Assembly: GCA_021202575.1 (NCBI GenBank)
Contig: JAJQCU010000069.1
Coordinates: forward strand, 2,854-18,234
From: Lachnospiraceae bacterium
GTDB lineage: Bacteria; Bacillota; Clostridia; Lachnospirales; Lachnospiraceae
Direction of reading: 5' to 3'
DNA length: 15,381 nt
Position 1 is the stretch's first letter. Each line of letters opens with the position of its first letter. Positions 1 through 7,271 of this stretch are shown one piece after another. Position numbers and translations under genes: made by a program. The notes under the pieces were generated by a model. The model was not told the origin of the DNA. It did not search any database and saw only the letters and a program-made list of their open reading frames with translations.

Positions 1-7
1 CAATACA

Positions 8-160
8 GAGCAATAAAAAATAAACTTTCAGACGATTTCTGTGCGATGGAGATGAGACTATTGGCAATCGTGGAAGCCTCTGCTGAACACGATTGCCACG
101 CCCATAGGCTCATCGGAATGCCTCGCATGGCTGAGTCTGAAAGTTTATTTTTTATTGCTC
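8..160. repeat. Long imperfect palindrome (MITE-like or structured RNA element)
   Basis: Positions 8-33 and 135-160 are perfect 26-bp inverted repeats, A/T-rich, starting GAGCAATAAAAAAT. Inside them further arms pair: 51-61 with 104-114 (one mismatch), and 62-72 with 88-98 (11 bp perfect, 15-base loop). A short helix 42-46 with 123-127 lies between. The whole element therefore folds end to end into one interrupted hairpin. It begins 27 bases past the stop codon of the glycosyltransferase gene. It has no open frame of note and no clear target-site duplication. It could be a small non-autonomous mobile palindrome, a dispersed intergenic repeat or a 3'-end RNA structure. The fold is seen directly; the identity is unknown. 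Confidence 0.8.
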
Positions 161-186
161 GTCCCTTCGTGTGAAAACCACGGAAT

Positions 187-1590
187 TTACCCCAGCATCC
201 TGCGTATATTCTGATTGCGCCGCTGATTCAGCCTTCCCCACTCCTCGATCTCCTCAGGGGTAAACCCTTCATACTGAATCTGCTCAAAGTCCGCGAGCGC
301 CGACATAATCTCCGACAGCACGTTCTCCGCCTCCGGCTGAATCACATACTTTTTAATATCCGGGCGGCGTTTCTTCTTTTTCTTTTCCGAATCTTTGCCA
401 GATTCCGGCTCCTCCGACAATATCTGCTCCGTCAATTCTTCCTCTTTCAGAGAAGCTTTCCCGGTCTTTTTGCTCTTTTCCGGCTCTTTAATCAGCTCCT
501 TTGCCGTCAGCCGCTGCACCGCCGCCGACAGCTGGGTTCTTGTCATACTCAGGATTCTGGCCGTCTCCTTAAAGGTGCAGTCCACCCTGGTCTCATACAG
601 GTAAAACAGCAGCTTCACATCGTCCGTCTGCAGCTCATTGCGCAGCGCCACCACATCAAAGAGCTTCTCCAGCCCCTTGACCTCGCGGTACAGATCAAAG
701 AAGAAGCCCTCGCCCTCCTTCACGCCATCGCTGACACTGGTCCGCTCGTCGCCCAGCTTCTGGTCTACAATGGGCAAAGCCGTGCCATCCGCGGCTACAT
801 CAATTAGGAAACGATACACGGAAAGCCTGCGCTTTTCATAATCCTCCTCGCTGAGGACTTCCTTATAGAAATTATTGTAATAAGCGAAGACCATCCTCTT
901 CATCTGAATAGTCTTTTTCATGCTCATGCCCTGGGAAACCAGAGAGCCTTTGGTCTTCACATAATAATAGACCGGCACCTTCAGCGCGTAGATCCTGTCC
1001 ACATACAGAATATATTCCAGATTGAAAATAAAGTCCTCGCACCAGCTGATGGAGGTATCCATCTTCATCTCATGCTCCATCAGAATAGAGCGCTTAAACA
1101 GCTTATTCCACAGAACGCCGTAATAAAAATCCGACGGCTTCTGCATCATATACTGAGCAAAGGCCGCCCGATCCATCAGACCGTCCACATCAATCGCGCC
1201 CTTTAAGGAAACCCGCTCCCCGTTCACCCGGTAGAAATCCGTGATGACCATGTCGCAGTCATACTCCTCCATGGTGCGCGTAAACAGCCCCACCGCATCC
1301 GGCGCCAGCCAGTCGTCACTGTCCAGGAACTGTACATACTCTCCCTCGGCCGCGGCTATCCCACGATTGCGTGTGTCCGAGACACCTGTGTTTTCCTTGT
1401 GAATCACTCTGACCCGGCTGTCAACCTTAGCATAAGAATTGCAAATATCCTTTGAAGAATCGATGCTGCCGTCATTGACCAGTATCAGCTCAAAATCCCG
1501 GTACGACTGCTTCAGCACGCTCTCAACGCAGCGCGCTATCGTCTTCTCCGCATTGTATACCGGCACAATAATACTCACTTTTGGTGACAT
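187..1590 (-). CDS. Family 2 glycosyltransferase fused to a C-terminal MarR-like winged-helix domain
   Basis: 467 residues. The N-terminal part (about 1-260) is a GT-A family 2 glycosyltransferase. It has the opening SIIVPVYNAEKTI, VNDGS near 38-42, the metal/nucleotide-sugar DSDD near 90-93 and WCEDFIF near 184-190, as in enzymes that extend surface polysaccharides or teichoic-type polymers. The C-terminal part (about 295-467) resembles a whole MarR unit: a leading helix (FFFDLYREVKGLEKLFDV), a helix-turn-helix at about 325-370 (TFKETARILSMTRTQLSAAV), and closing dimer helices ending DFEQIQYEGFTPEEIEEW. A very charged insert of roughly 40 residues, including five lysines in a row, replaces the tip of the wing. 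There is no membrane segment or signal peptide. The ATG is preceded by AGAGGA six bases upstream. It lies 106 bases after rhaM with no clear terminator between, so co-transcription is plausible. Sugar donor and acceptor cannot be read. The glycosyltransferase assignment is firm; the MarR-like assignment comes from sequence pattern only. Confidence 0.85.
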   Translation of the reverse strand: MSPKVSIIVPVYNAEKTIARCVESVLKQSYRDFELILVNDGSIDSSKDICNSYAKVDSRVRVIHKENTGVSDTRNRGIAAAEGEYVQFLDSDDWLAPDAVGLFTRTMEEYDCDMVITDFYRVNGERVSLKGAIDVDGLMDRAAFAQYMMQKPSDFYYGVLWNKLFKRSILMEHEMKMDTSISWCEDFIFNLEYILYVDRIYALKVPVYYYVKTKGSLVSQGMSMKKTIQMKRMVFAYYNNFYKEVLSEEDYEKRRLSVYRFLIDVAADGTALPIVDQKLGDERTSVSDGVKEGEGFFFDLYREVKGLEKLFDVVALRNELQTDDVKLLFYLYETRVDCTFKETARILSMTRTQLSAAVQRLTAKELIKEPEKSKKTGKASLKEEELTEQILSEEPESGKDSEKKKKKRRPDIKKYVIQPEAENVLSEIMSALADFEQIQYEGFTPEEIEEWGRLNQRRNQNIRRMLG

Positions 1591-1696
1591 CTGAAATCCT
1601 CTTTTTCATAAAAAAGTAACCGCAGCACAGCCAGAGCGTCCTCAAAAATACCTCAGCAGGCCAATCTGACTGCCTTCCTGCCGCACAGTTCCTTAC

Positions 1697-2017
1697 TTAA
1701 TCCAGCCTGAAAACCTGCTCCAGCTTTGGCTGCGCCCCGGTCACCGGATCCATCTCCAGCTCCAGGATATCCGCCATGTACTCATTCCACTTATCCACCA
1801 CCGGACTGTCCGCCTGGGTCTTTTCCGCAAAGGCCACGCCCTTCTCGCACTCATAATAACCGAAAAGCTCATTATTCACCTCAAAGATAGAATAATTGCA
1901 GATGCCGGCGGCCTTCAGTACCTCCACCATCTCCGGCCAGATCTCATTGTGGCGGCGCACATACTCCGCCTTGCAGCCATCCTTGATACGTCCCTTCCAT
2001 GCCATGTGTTCCATCAT
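1697..2017 (-). CDS. rhaM: L-rhamnose mutarotase
   Basis: 106 residues, the normal length of the RhaM (YiiL) family. The enzyme interconverts the alpha and beta anomers of L-rhamnose in the cytoplasm so that isomerase and kinase steps receive the right form. Visible signatures are the EYVRRHNEIWPEM block (Tyr19 and His23 match the Tyr and His of the E. coli enzyme's active site), the core strand CNYSIF, and the VVDKWNEYMADIL block. The start is ambiguous: two ATG codons are adjacent (2017 and 2014) behind GGAGG. The second has the better 7-base spacing, so the protein may begin MEHMAW. No rhamnose isomerase, kinase or aldolase gene lies in the window; the only neighbour on its side is the glycosyltransferase. 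A regulated promoter probably lies just upstream (2046-2076). Confidence 0.93.
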   Translation of the reverse strand: MMEHMAWKGRIKDGCKAEYVRRHNEIWPEMVEVLKAAGICNYSIFEVNNELFGYYECEKGVAFAEKTQADSPVVDKWNEYMADILELEMDPVTGAQPKLEQVFRLD

Positions 2018-2045
2018 CTTTCCTCCTTTTTGTTGCTGCTCTTTT

Positions 2046-2076
2046 ATTATCGCAGCATAAACCCATTATTCATCAA
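2046..2076 (-). promoter_or_regulatory. Probable rhaM promoter
   Basis: On the minus strand, TTGATG (2071-2076) and GATAAT (2046-2051) are separated by 19 bases. The -10 matches consensus at five of six bases, the -35 at four. The spacer is two bases longer than optimal, which suits a promoter needing an activator. Transcription would start near 2039 and leave a leader of about 20 bases holding the GGAGG. A weaker alternative lies farther up (TAAGAT at 2121-2126). Confidence 0.5.
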
Positions 2077-2081
2077 CCAGA

Positions 2082-2112
2082 GAATTTCACTGCCGCAGAC
2101 GCCGTGAAATTC
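2082..2112. promoter_or_regulatory. Inverted-repeat operator candidate (GAATTTCAC / GTGAAATTC)
   Basis: GAATTTCAC at 2082-2090 and its exact reverse complement at 2104-2112 have centres 22 bp apart, about two helical turns, and sit immediately upstream of the proposed rhaM -35. This is the place for a dimeric activator, or for a repressor if the alternative upstream promoter is used. A third copy lies at 2155-2163. The regulator is not in the window. Confidence 0.55.
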
Positions 2113-2154
2113 CTGTAAGCTATCTTAACACATTAGCCTTATATTTGCCACAGG

Positions 2155-2163
2155 GAATTTCAC
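2155..2163. promoter_or_regulatory. Third GAATTTCAC copy
   Basis: An exact third copy of the 9-bp motif, in the same orientation as the copy at 2082 and with similar flanks (CAG-type bases before, C-G after). Its centre is 51 bp from that of the second copy, close to five helical turns. It may be an auxiliary site for the same regulator. Confidence 0.45.
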
Positions 2164-2307
2164 CGTCACAGCAGCACAGGATCTACTAAACAACTTTATG
2201 TCTTTTTTCAGGTTCACAAAAACCTGCACTCAGCATTGTAACATCAAAGCCTTCATCTGACAATTCATTCCATACTCAAACTGCCTGTAAAAAAGCCTCT
2301 GACACGC
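2164..2307. other. Remainder of the 374-base tuf-rhaM gap, no gene seen
   Basis: Neither strand has a credible coding frame with a ribosome binding site. The only structure noticed is a 6-bp hairpin, CAGGTT at 2209-2214 with AACCTG at 2221-2226, with a T-run on the wrong side for a minus-strand terminator. Confidence 0.5.
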
Positions 2308-2350
2308 AAAAGCAGCCACTTCTCAGACAAGCTTTGAAGTGGCTGTTTAT
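2308..2350 (-). terminator. Terminator of tuf, possibly bidirectional
   Basis: A perfect 10-bp stem, CAGCCACTTC (2313-2322) with GAAGTGGCTG (2336-2345), has a 13-base loop. It begins 47 bases past the tuf stop. Read on the minus strand it is followed by CTTTTG, a short U-tract; read on the plus strand by TTTATTTT. It separates the translation cluster from rhaM. Confidence 0.8.
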
Positions 2351-2391
2351 TTTACGTCCTTATACGCTTAAGACACTGCTTCTCGTGTAAC

Positions 2392-3579
2392 TTACTCAAT
2401 GATGGAAGCCACACGGCCGGAGCCAACGGTTCTGCCGCCCTCGCGGATAGCGAAGGTAAGACCCTGCTCCATGGCGATCGGGTGGATCAGCTCAATGGTC
2501 ATCTCTACATTGTCGCCGGGCATGCACATCTCCGTTCCCTCGGGAAGGCTGATCACGCCGGTAACATCGGTGGTTCTGAAATAGAACTGAGGACGATAGT
2601 TGTTGAAGAAAGGAGTATGACGGCCGCCCTCATCCTTGCTCAGTACATAAACCTGGGCGGTGAACTTGGTGTGGCAGGTCACGGTGCCGGGCTTCGCAAG
2701 CACCTGGCCGCGGACAATCTCCGTTCTCTGAACTCCGCGCAGCAATGCGCCGATATTATCACCGGCCTGCGCATAGTCAAGCAGCTTTCTGAACATCTCA
2801 ATACCGGTAACAACGGTCTTTCTGGTCTCTTCCTTAACGCCGACGATCTCAACTTCCTCGTTCAGCTTCAGCATACCACGCTCCACACGGCCGGTAGCAA
2901 CAGTGCCGCGGCCAGTGATGGTGAACACGTCCTCAACGGGCATCAGGAACGGCTTGTCTACGTCACGCTGAGGATCAGGAATGTAGCTGTCAACGGTGTC
3001 CATCAGCTCCATGATCTTGTCGCCCCACTCGCCTTCCGGCTCCTCCAGAGCCTTCAGAGCGGAACCCTTGATGATCGGGCAGTCGTTGAAGCCGTACTCC
3101 TCCAACTGCTCAGTTACTTCCATCTCTACCAGCTCGATCAGCTCCTCATCGTCTACCATATCGCACTTATTCAGGAATACTACGATATAGGGAACGCCTA
3201 CCTGACGGGACAGAAGGATGTGCTCCTTGGTCTGCGCCATCACACCGTCGGTAGCGGCTACCACCAGGATAGCGCCGTCCATCTGAGCGGCACCGGTGAT
3301 CATGTTCTTTACATAGTCAGCGTGGCCGGGGCAGTCAACGTGTGCATAGTGGCGGTTTGCGGTGGAATACTCCACGTGTGCGGTAGAAATGGTGATACCA
3401 CGCTCCCTCTCTTCCGGAGCTTTATCGATCTTATCGAACTCTGTATAGGAATTGCCGGCAACTCTCTGGGAGAGCACCTTGGTAATTGCCGCGGTCAGAG
3501 TGGTCTTACCATGGTCTACGTGGCCGATTGTACCAATGTTACAATGGGACTTGGTTCTTTCAAATTTAGCCTTTGCCAT
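2392..3579 (-). CDS. tuf: Translation elongation factor Tu
   Basis: 395 residues from the ATG at 3579, the usual EF-Tu length. The GTPase delivers aminoacyl-tRNA to the ribosomal A site. Seen: P-loop GHVDHGKT (19-26), switch I RERGIT (58-63), DCPGH (82-86), NKCD (137-140), GSALKAL near 175, then domains II and III ending [15 protein letters not shown]. The open frame runs 28 codons farther upstream, but that extension does not resemble EF-Tu and overlaps the tuf promoter. The chosen ATG follows AGGAGGA at nine bases and begins [10 protein letters not shown], as in relatives. It is the last gene of the rpsL-rpsG-fusA-tuf cluster, and a near-consensus promoter of its own allows extra expression beyond readthrough from fusA. 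Confidence 0.98.
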   Translation of the reverse strand: MAKAKFERTKSHCNIGTIGHVDHGKTTLTAAITKVLSQRVAGNSYTEFDKIDKAPEERERGITISTAHVEYSTANRHYAHVDCPGHADYVKNMITGAAQMDGAILVVAATDGVMAQTKEHILLSRQVGVPYIVVFLNKCDMVDDEELIELVEMEVTEQLEEYGFNDCPIIKGSALKALEEPEGEWGDKIMELMDTVDSYIPDPQRDVDKPFLMPVEDVFTITGRGTVATGRVERGMLKLNEEVEIVGVKEETRKTVVTGIEMFRKLLDYAQAGDNIGALLRGVQRTEIVRGQVLAKPGTVTCHTKFTAQVYVLSKDEGGRHTPFFNNYRPQFYFRTTDVTGVISLPEGTEMCMPGDNVEMTIELIHPIAMEQGLTFAIREGGRTVGSGRVASIIE

Positions 3580-3634
3580 TTTTTGAAATCCTCCTGAAAA
3601 ATAATATAAATTGGAAAAAATTGTGCTATGCTTG

Positions 3635-3663
3635 ATTATATGCGATAATGCCGATATTTTCAA
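3635..3663 (-). promoter_or_regulatory. tuf promoter, near-consensus sigma-70 type
   Basis: On the minus strand, TTGAAA (3658-3663) and a perfect TATAAT (3635-3640) are 17 bases apart. An A/T-rich stretch at about 3664-3680 (AATCAAAAATTT on the minus strand) could serve as an UP element. Start is expected near 3628, giving a leader of about 50 bases to the tuf ATG. Confidence 0.85.
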
Positions 3664-3698
3664 GCAAATTTTTGATTCTCGCTGCTATTCATGCATCC

Positions 3699-3740
3699 GT
3701 CCGCCGTCTTTGCAAAAAAACAGCGAAATTTACGGCGGAC
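3699..3740 (-). other. Inverted repeat between fusA and the tuf promoter
   Basis: GTCCGCCGT (3699-3707) and ACGGCGGAC (3732-3740) are exact 9-bp complements with a 24-base A/T-rich loop, beginning 12 bases past the fusA stop. No U-tract follows on the minus strand, so it is not a classic terminator. It may stabilise the fusA mRNA end or slow polymerase before the tuf promoter. Confidence 0.6.
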
Positions 3741-3751
3741 AACCACAGTTT

Positions 3752-5869
3752 TTATTTTGCCTTTGCCGCCAGAACCTTTTCCGCGATATTCTTCGGCACG
3801 GGTTCATACTTTTCAAAGAACATGGAATAGTTGCCGCGACCCTGCGTCCTGGAACGCAGATCCGTGGAATAACCGAACATCTCGGCAAGCGGCACATAGC
3901 CTCTCACCATCTTGCCTCCGCCAATATCATCCATACCTTCGATCCGGCCTCTGCGGGAATTGATGTCGCCGATGACGTCGCCCATATACTCCTCGGGCAT
4001 AGTCACTTCCACTCTCATAATGGGCTCAAGCAGTACAGCGCCAGCCTTCTTCAGGGCCTCCTTGCAGCACATGGAGCCGGCAACCTTGAACGCCATTTCG
4101 GAAGAGTCTACCTCATGGTAGGAACCATCATAGACGTCCGCTGCAATACCGATTACCGGGTAGCCTCCCAGAATACCGGTGTGAGTTGCTTCCTCAATAC
4201 CCTTGCCGACCGCCGGGATATATTCCTTCGGAATAGCGCCGCCGACAACGGATGAGGTAAATTTAAAGGTCTCCTCGCCATTGGGATCCATCGGAGTGAA
4301 GTGTACCTTACAGTGTCCGTACTGGCCGGAACCGCCGGTCTGCTTGACATGCTTGTACTCCATGTCAATTGCCTTCGCGATGGTCTCCTTGTAAGCAACC
4401 TGGGGTGCGCCCACATTCGCTTCCACCTTAAACTCGCGCAGCAGTCTGTCCACGATAATCTCCAGATGCAACTCGCCCATGCCGGCGATAATGGTCTGGC
4501 CGGTCTCCGGGTTGGTGTGCGCACGGAACGTGGGATCCTCCTCCGCCAGCTTTGCCAGCGCCTCGCCCATCTTGGTCTGGCCGGCCTTGGTCTTGGGCTC
4601 GATGGCCAGTTCAATTACGGGGTCAGGGAACTCCATGGACTCCAGAATGACCGGATGCTGCTCATCGCAGATGGTATCACCTGTGGTGGTAAACTTGAAG
4701 CCCACCGCCGCGGCGATATCCCCGGAATAAACCTTCTCCAGCTCCATCCTCTTATTGGCGTGCATCTGGAGCAGGCGCCCCACACGCTCTTTTTTATTCT
4801 TTGTAGCATTCAGAATATAGGATCCGGAATTGATGGTGCCGGAATATACTCTGAAATAAGCCAGCTTACCGACGAAGAGGTCTGTCATGATCTTAAATGC
4901 CAGAGCCGCGAAGGGTTCGCTATCAGAGGAATGCTTCTCCACCTCATTGCCGTTCAGATCCACGCCCTTGATGGCGGGAATGTCCAGCGGGGAGGGCATA
5001 TACTCCAAAATCGCGTCGAGCTGCTTCTGAATCCCCTTATTTCTGTAGGCGCTGCCGCAGCACACCGGAACGGCCGCGCATTCGCAGGTCGCCTTTCTCA
5101 GGGTCGCCTTCAGCTGCTCATTGGTCGGCTCCTCGCCGTCCAGATATGCCATCATCAGATCATCATCCAGCTCACAGATCTTCTCCACCAGCTCGGTATG
5201 ATACAGCTCGGCGTCTTCCTGCATATCCTCCGGGATATCGACGACGGAAATATCCTCACCCTTTTCGTCATTGTAAATATAGGCCTTCATCTCGAACAAG
5301 TCAATGATGCCCTTGAACTCGTCCTCTTTTCCGATGGGTAGCTGAACGCAGATCGCGTTCTTGCCCAGCCTTGTCCTGATCTGTTCCACCGCACCGTAAA
5401 AGTTGGCGCCCATAATGTCCATCTTGTTGATAAAAGCCATACGGGGCACATTGTAGGTGTCAGCCTGTCTCCATACATTCTCAGACTGCGGTTCCACACC
5501 GCCCTTCGCGCAGAAGACACCGACAGCGCCGTCCAGCACTCGCAGGGAACGCTCCACCTCTACCGTAAAGTCAACGTGACCGGGAGTATCAATGATATTG
5601 ATACGGTGCTCCAGTGCGTCCGGTATGGTCTTGCCGTACGCCTGCAGGGTCCAGTGACAGGTAGTAGCCGCGGAAGTAATAGTGATGCCCCTCTCCTGCT
5701 CCTGAGCCATCCAGTCCATGGTAGCAGTACCTTCATGAGTATCACCGATCTTGTAATTCACACCGGTATAATAAAGGATACGCTCCGTCGCCGTAGTCTT
5801 CCCTGCGTCGATATGCGCCATGATACCGATGTTACGTGTTCTCTCAAGCGGATATTCTCTTCCAGCCAA
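3752..5869 (-). CDS. fusA: Translation elongation factor G
   Basis: 705 residues, full length. The GTPase drives translocation of tRNA and mRNA after peptide-bond formation and helps recycle ribosomes. Seen: P-loop AHIDAGKT (18-25), switch [13 protein letters not shown] (about 58-69), DTPGH (94-98), NKMD (148-151). The beta-barrel, domain III and domain IV ([10 protein letters not shown] region) follow, then the C-terminal [22 protein letters not shown] block of domain V. It looks like canonical EF-G, not a ribosome-protection protein. The start codon is TTG, not ATG: the codon at 5869 reads TTG GCT GGA, follows AGGAGG at a suitable distance, and no in-frame ATG lies between. The gap to rpsG upstream is only 44 bases, so the two are surely co-transcribed; the TTG may tune its yield relative to neighbours. 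Confidence 0.98.
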   Translation of the reverse strand: MAGREYPLERTRNIGIMAHIDAGKTTATERILYYTGVNYKIGDTHEGTATMDWMAQEQERGITITSAATTCHWTLQAYGKTIPDALEHRINIIDTPGHVDFTVEVERSLRVLDGAVGVFCAKGGVEPQSENVWRQADTYNVPRMAFINKMDIMGANFYGAVEQIRTRLGKNAICVQLPIGKEDEFKGIIDLFEMKAYIYNDEKGEDISVVDIPEDMQEDAELYHTELVEKICELDDDLMMAYLDGEEPTNEQLKATLRKATCECAAVPVCCGSAYRNKGIQKQLDAILEYMPSPLDIPAIKGVDLNGNEVEKHSSDSEPFAALAFKIMTDLFVGKLAYFRVYSGTINSGSYILNATKNKKERVGRLLQMHANKRMELEKVYSGDIAAAVGFKFTTTGDTICDEQHPVILESMEFPDPVIELAIEPKTKAGQTKMGEALAKLAEEDPTFRAHTNPETGQTIIAGMGELHLEIIVDRLLREFKVEANVGAPQVAYKETIAKAIDMEYKHVKQTGGSGQYGHCKVHFTPMDPNGEETFKFTSSVVGGAIPKEYIPAVGKGIEEATHTGILGGYPVIGIAADVYDGSYHEVDSSEMAFKVAGSMCCKEALKKAGAVLLEPIMRVEVTMPEEYMGDVIGDINSRRGRIEGMDDIGGGKMVRGYVPLAEMFGYSTDLRSRTQGRGNYSMFFEKYEPVPKNIAEKVLAAKAK

Positions 5870-5913
5870 GGTTATCTCCTCCTGTTGTCACACACGCCTG
5901 ATTTCGTGCGTGA

Positions 5914-6384
5914 TTAAAAACGATAATGTGCAAACGCCTTGTTGGCCTCTGCCATTCTGTGCATTTCTTCTTTTCTCTTTACTGATGCACCAGTATTATT
6001 TGCCGCATCCATGATCTCATTCGCCAGCTTTTCCTCCATGGTCTTCTCGCCTCTCTTGCGGGAAAACGCGGTAAGCCAGCGGAGAGCCAGCGCCTGTCTC
6101 CTCTCCGGGCGCACCTCAATGGGCACCTGGTAGGTCGCGCCGCCGATACGTCTCGCCTTTACCTCAAGCACCGGCATGATATTGTTCATTGCTTCCTCGA
6201 ACACTTCCAGCGCCGGCTTGCCGGTCTTTGCTTCCACTCTGGAAAACGCGCCGTATACAATTCTCTGGGCTACGCCCTTTTTGCCGTCCAGCATGATATT
6301 ATTGATCAGCTTTGTGACGACCTTGCTGTTGTATATGGGATCTGCCAGAACGTCTCTTTTTTGAACATGTCCTTTACGTGGCAC
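5914..6384 (-). CDS. rpsG: 30S ribosomal protein S7
   Basis: 156 residues from a GTG codon at 6384, exactly the usual S7 length. S7 nucleates assembly of the 30S head, contacts the 3' domain of 16S rRNA and lies at the E-site exit. Seen: the opening [22 protein letters not shown], the [14 protein letters not shown] block, [18 protein letters not shown] and [10 protein letters not shown]. The open frame continues 15 codons upstream to an ATG, but that extension matches no S7 and has no ribosome binding site. The GTG has AAGGAGGG seven bases upstream. In E. coli S7 represses its own operon by binding the rpsL-rpsG gap; here that gap is long (232 bases) and has inverted repeats, which would suit a similar role. 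Confidence 0.97.
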   Translation of the reverse strand: MPRKGHVQKRDVLADPIYNSKVVTKLINNIMLDGKKGVAQRIVYGAFSRVEAKTGKPALEVFEEAMNNIMPVLEVKARRIGGATYQVPIEVRPERRQALALRWLTAFSRKRGEKTMEEKLANEIMDAANNTGASVKRKEEMHRMAEANKAFAHYRF

Positions 6385-6445
6385 GGTTCTTCCCTCCTTA
6401 TTTAATAAAAATAAATCATCGGTACTCACATTGTCTGCTAATCGA

Positions 6446-6534
6446 ATGACGGTTGTCGCCTTTATCAGTCGCCTGCATCATTCCATGTGTTCGTGCGGTA
6501 TATCCGTCATAAGGTCACAGACGAAGGGTCTGTG
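6446..6534 (-). promoter_or_regulatory. Structured rpsL-rpsG intercistronic region, candidate S7 site
   Basis: A perfect 7-bp hairpin, CACAGAC (6516-6522) with GTCTGTG (6528-6534), has a 5-base loop. Next to it ATGACGG (6446-6452) and CCGTCAT (6504-6510) pair across 51 bases. The region also holds a 10-bp palindrome ACTAATTAGT at 6548-6557. No promoter with good hexamers was found. An autoregulatory role is inferred from gene order only. Confidence 0.4.
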
Positions 6535-6616
6535 CAGAATTACCAACACTAATTAGTTTCAGTTATGTGGTACTTGGCCCTGGGGCCCAAAAACCTGACT
6601 CTGAAGCCGCGTCAAA

Positions 6617-7039
6617 TTACTTTTTGGCAGCCTTCGGCCTCTTGGCGCCGTACTTGGAGCGGGCCTGCTTCCTGTTGGCAACGCCGGCGGTATCCAGGGT
6701 ACCTCTGATGATGTGGTATCTGGTACCGGGAAGATCCTTTACTCTGCCGCCGCGGATCAGCACTACGCTGTGCTCCTGCAGATTGTGGCCTTCGCCCGGA
6801 ATATAGCTTGTCACCTCGATGCCGTTGGAAAGACGTACTCTGGCGATCTTTCTGAGAGCGGAGTTAGGTTTCTTGGGAGTCGTCGTCTTAACGGAGGTGC
6901 AGACGCCGCGCTTCTGGGGAGAGCTGGAATCAATGGACTTCTTGTGAAGAGAATTGTAGCTCTTTAAGAGGGCGGGGGCTGTGGACTTCTTGACTGTAGT
7001 CTGACGTCCCTTTCTTACTAACTGGTTGAATGTTGGCAT
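6617..7039 (-). CDS. rpsL: 30S ribosomal protein S12
   Basis: 140 residues, the long Gram-positive form with about 13 extra residues before PQKRGVCT compared with E. coli. S12 lies at the decoding centre and helps monitor codon-anticodon fit. Seen: [47 protein letters not shown] and the basic tail [17 protein letters not shown]. Lys56 and Lys101 correspond to E. coli Lys43 and Lys88, whose changes give streptomycin resistance; both are the wild-type lysine. Asp102 is the residue that RimO thiomethylates in other bacteria. ATG start, with AAGGTGA shortly upstream. It is the first gene after a consensus promoter (7180-7208) and a leader hairpin. Confidence 0.98.
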   Translation of the reverse strand: MPTFNQLVRKGRQTTVKKSTAPALLKSYNSLHKKSIDSSSPQKRGVCTSVKTTTPKKPNSALRKIARVRLSNGIEVTSYIPGEGHNLQEHSVVLIRGGRVKDLPGTRYHIIRGTLDTAGVANRKQARSKYGAKRPKAAKK

Positions 7040-7075
7040 TCCGTTTCACCTTTTCCTTTCTATAGAATAGATTTA

Positions 7076-7101
7076 ATGGGCTGCCTCTGCGGCAATCCCA
7101 T
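7076..7101 (-). promoter_or_regulatory. Second leader hairpin upstream of rpsL
   Basis: ATGGGCTGCC (7076-7085) and GGCAATCCCAT (7091-7101) pair with one bulge around a 5-base loop. It lies directly after the U-tract of the leader terminator and some 20 bases before the purine-rich ribosome-binding stretch. It could influence ribosome access or act with the upstream hairpin. Confidence 0.5.
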
Positions 7102-7176
7102 AAAAAAACTGTATATTGGTATTTTGTGCCAGACACTTTCATAATATGCGCCCCACACAAAATACCGCATACAGTT
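7102..7176 (-). terminator. Terminator-like hairpin in the rpsL leader
   Basis: On the minus strand an outer 8-bp helix (7169-7176 with 7107-7114) and an inner 11-bp helix (7156-7166 with 7118-7128) stack with a small 2/3-base internal loop and a 27-base apical loop. Seven U residues (7102-7108) follow at once, the form of an intrinsic terminator. Its 5' arm starts four bases beyond the -10 box of the rpsL promoter, so the expected start point near 7172 lies inside the outer arm. It can end rpoC transcripts, attenuate rpsL transcripts, or do both. Confidence 0.8.
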
Positions 7177-7179
7177 GAC

Positions 7180-7208
7180 ATTATACTTTTGGTATATTTT
7201 GTTGTCAA
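7180..7208 (-). promoter_or_regulatory. str cluster promoter, perfect consensus
   Basis: On the minus strand TTGACA (7203-7208) and TATAAT (7180-7185) are 17 bases apart: both hexamers and the spacer match the vegetative sigma consensus exactly. Upstream is A/T-rich. It lies in the 232-base rpoC-rpsL gap and should give strong transcription of rpsL, rpsG and fusA, with start near 7172. Confidence 0.92.
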
Positions 7209-7271
7209 TACCTAAAATGAAATAATTTAGTTACGATTCGGTTGTGAATAGTAGTTGCGCCTCACGGCCAA

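Noticed and set aside
1591..1696. Possible terminator between rhaM and the glycosyltransferase gene
   Set aside because: A GCAGG/CCTGC pair is present but only 5 bp, with the T-run some distance away, so it is too weak to call.
2209..2226. Hairpin CAGGTT/AACCTG as a plus-strand or minus-strand terminator
   Set aside because: The T-run precedes the stem on the plus strand, and on the minus strand an A-run follows, so neither direction fits.
2482..3597. 371-codon plus-strand open frame opposite tuf
   Set aside because: It is the antisense of a highly biased coding sequence, with no ribosome binding site and no recognisable protein. The same holds for the plus-strand frames opposite fusA (4301-5341), rpoC (7974-9317) and rpoB (11689-12327).
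3580..3663. 28-codon N-terminal extension of EF-Tu
   Set aside because: It lies over the tuf promoter and leader, and is unlike any EF-Tu. The internal ATG has the AGGAGGA site and the family start.
4153..4614. 153-codon minus-strand frame inside fusA
   Set aside because: It is an arginine- and proline-rich out-of-frame shadow of fusA.
6385..6429. Upstream ATG start for S7
   Set aside because: The added residues match no S7 and include the ribosome binding site of the GTG at 6384.
6930..7208. 92-codon minus-strand open frame across the rpsL leader
   Set aside because: It overlaps the promoter, the terminator hairpin and the rpsL start in another frame, has no good ribosome binding site and no family resemblance. 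It also does not end before rpsL, so it is not a leader peptide.
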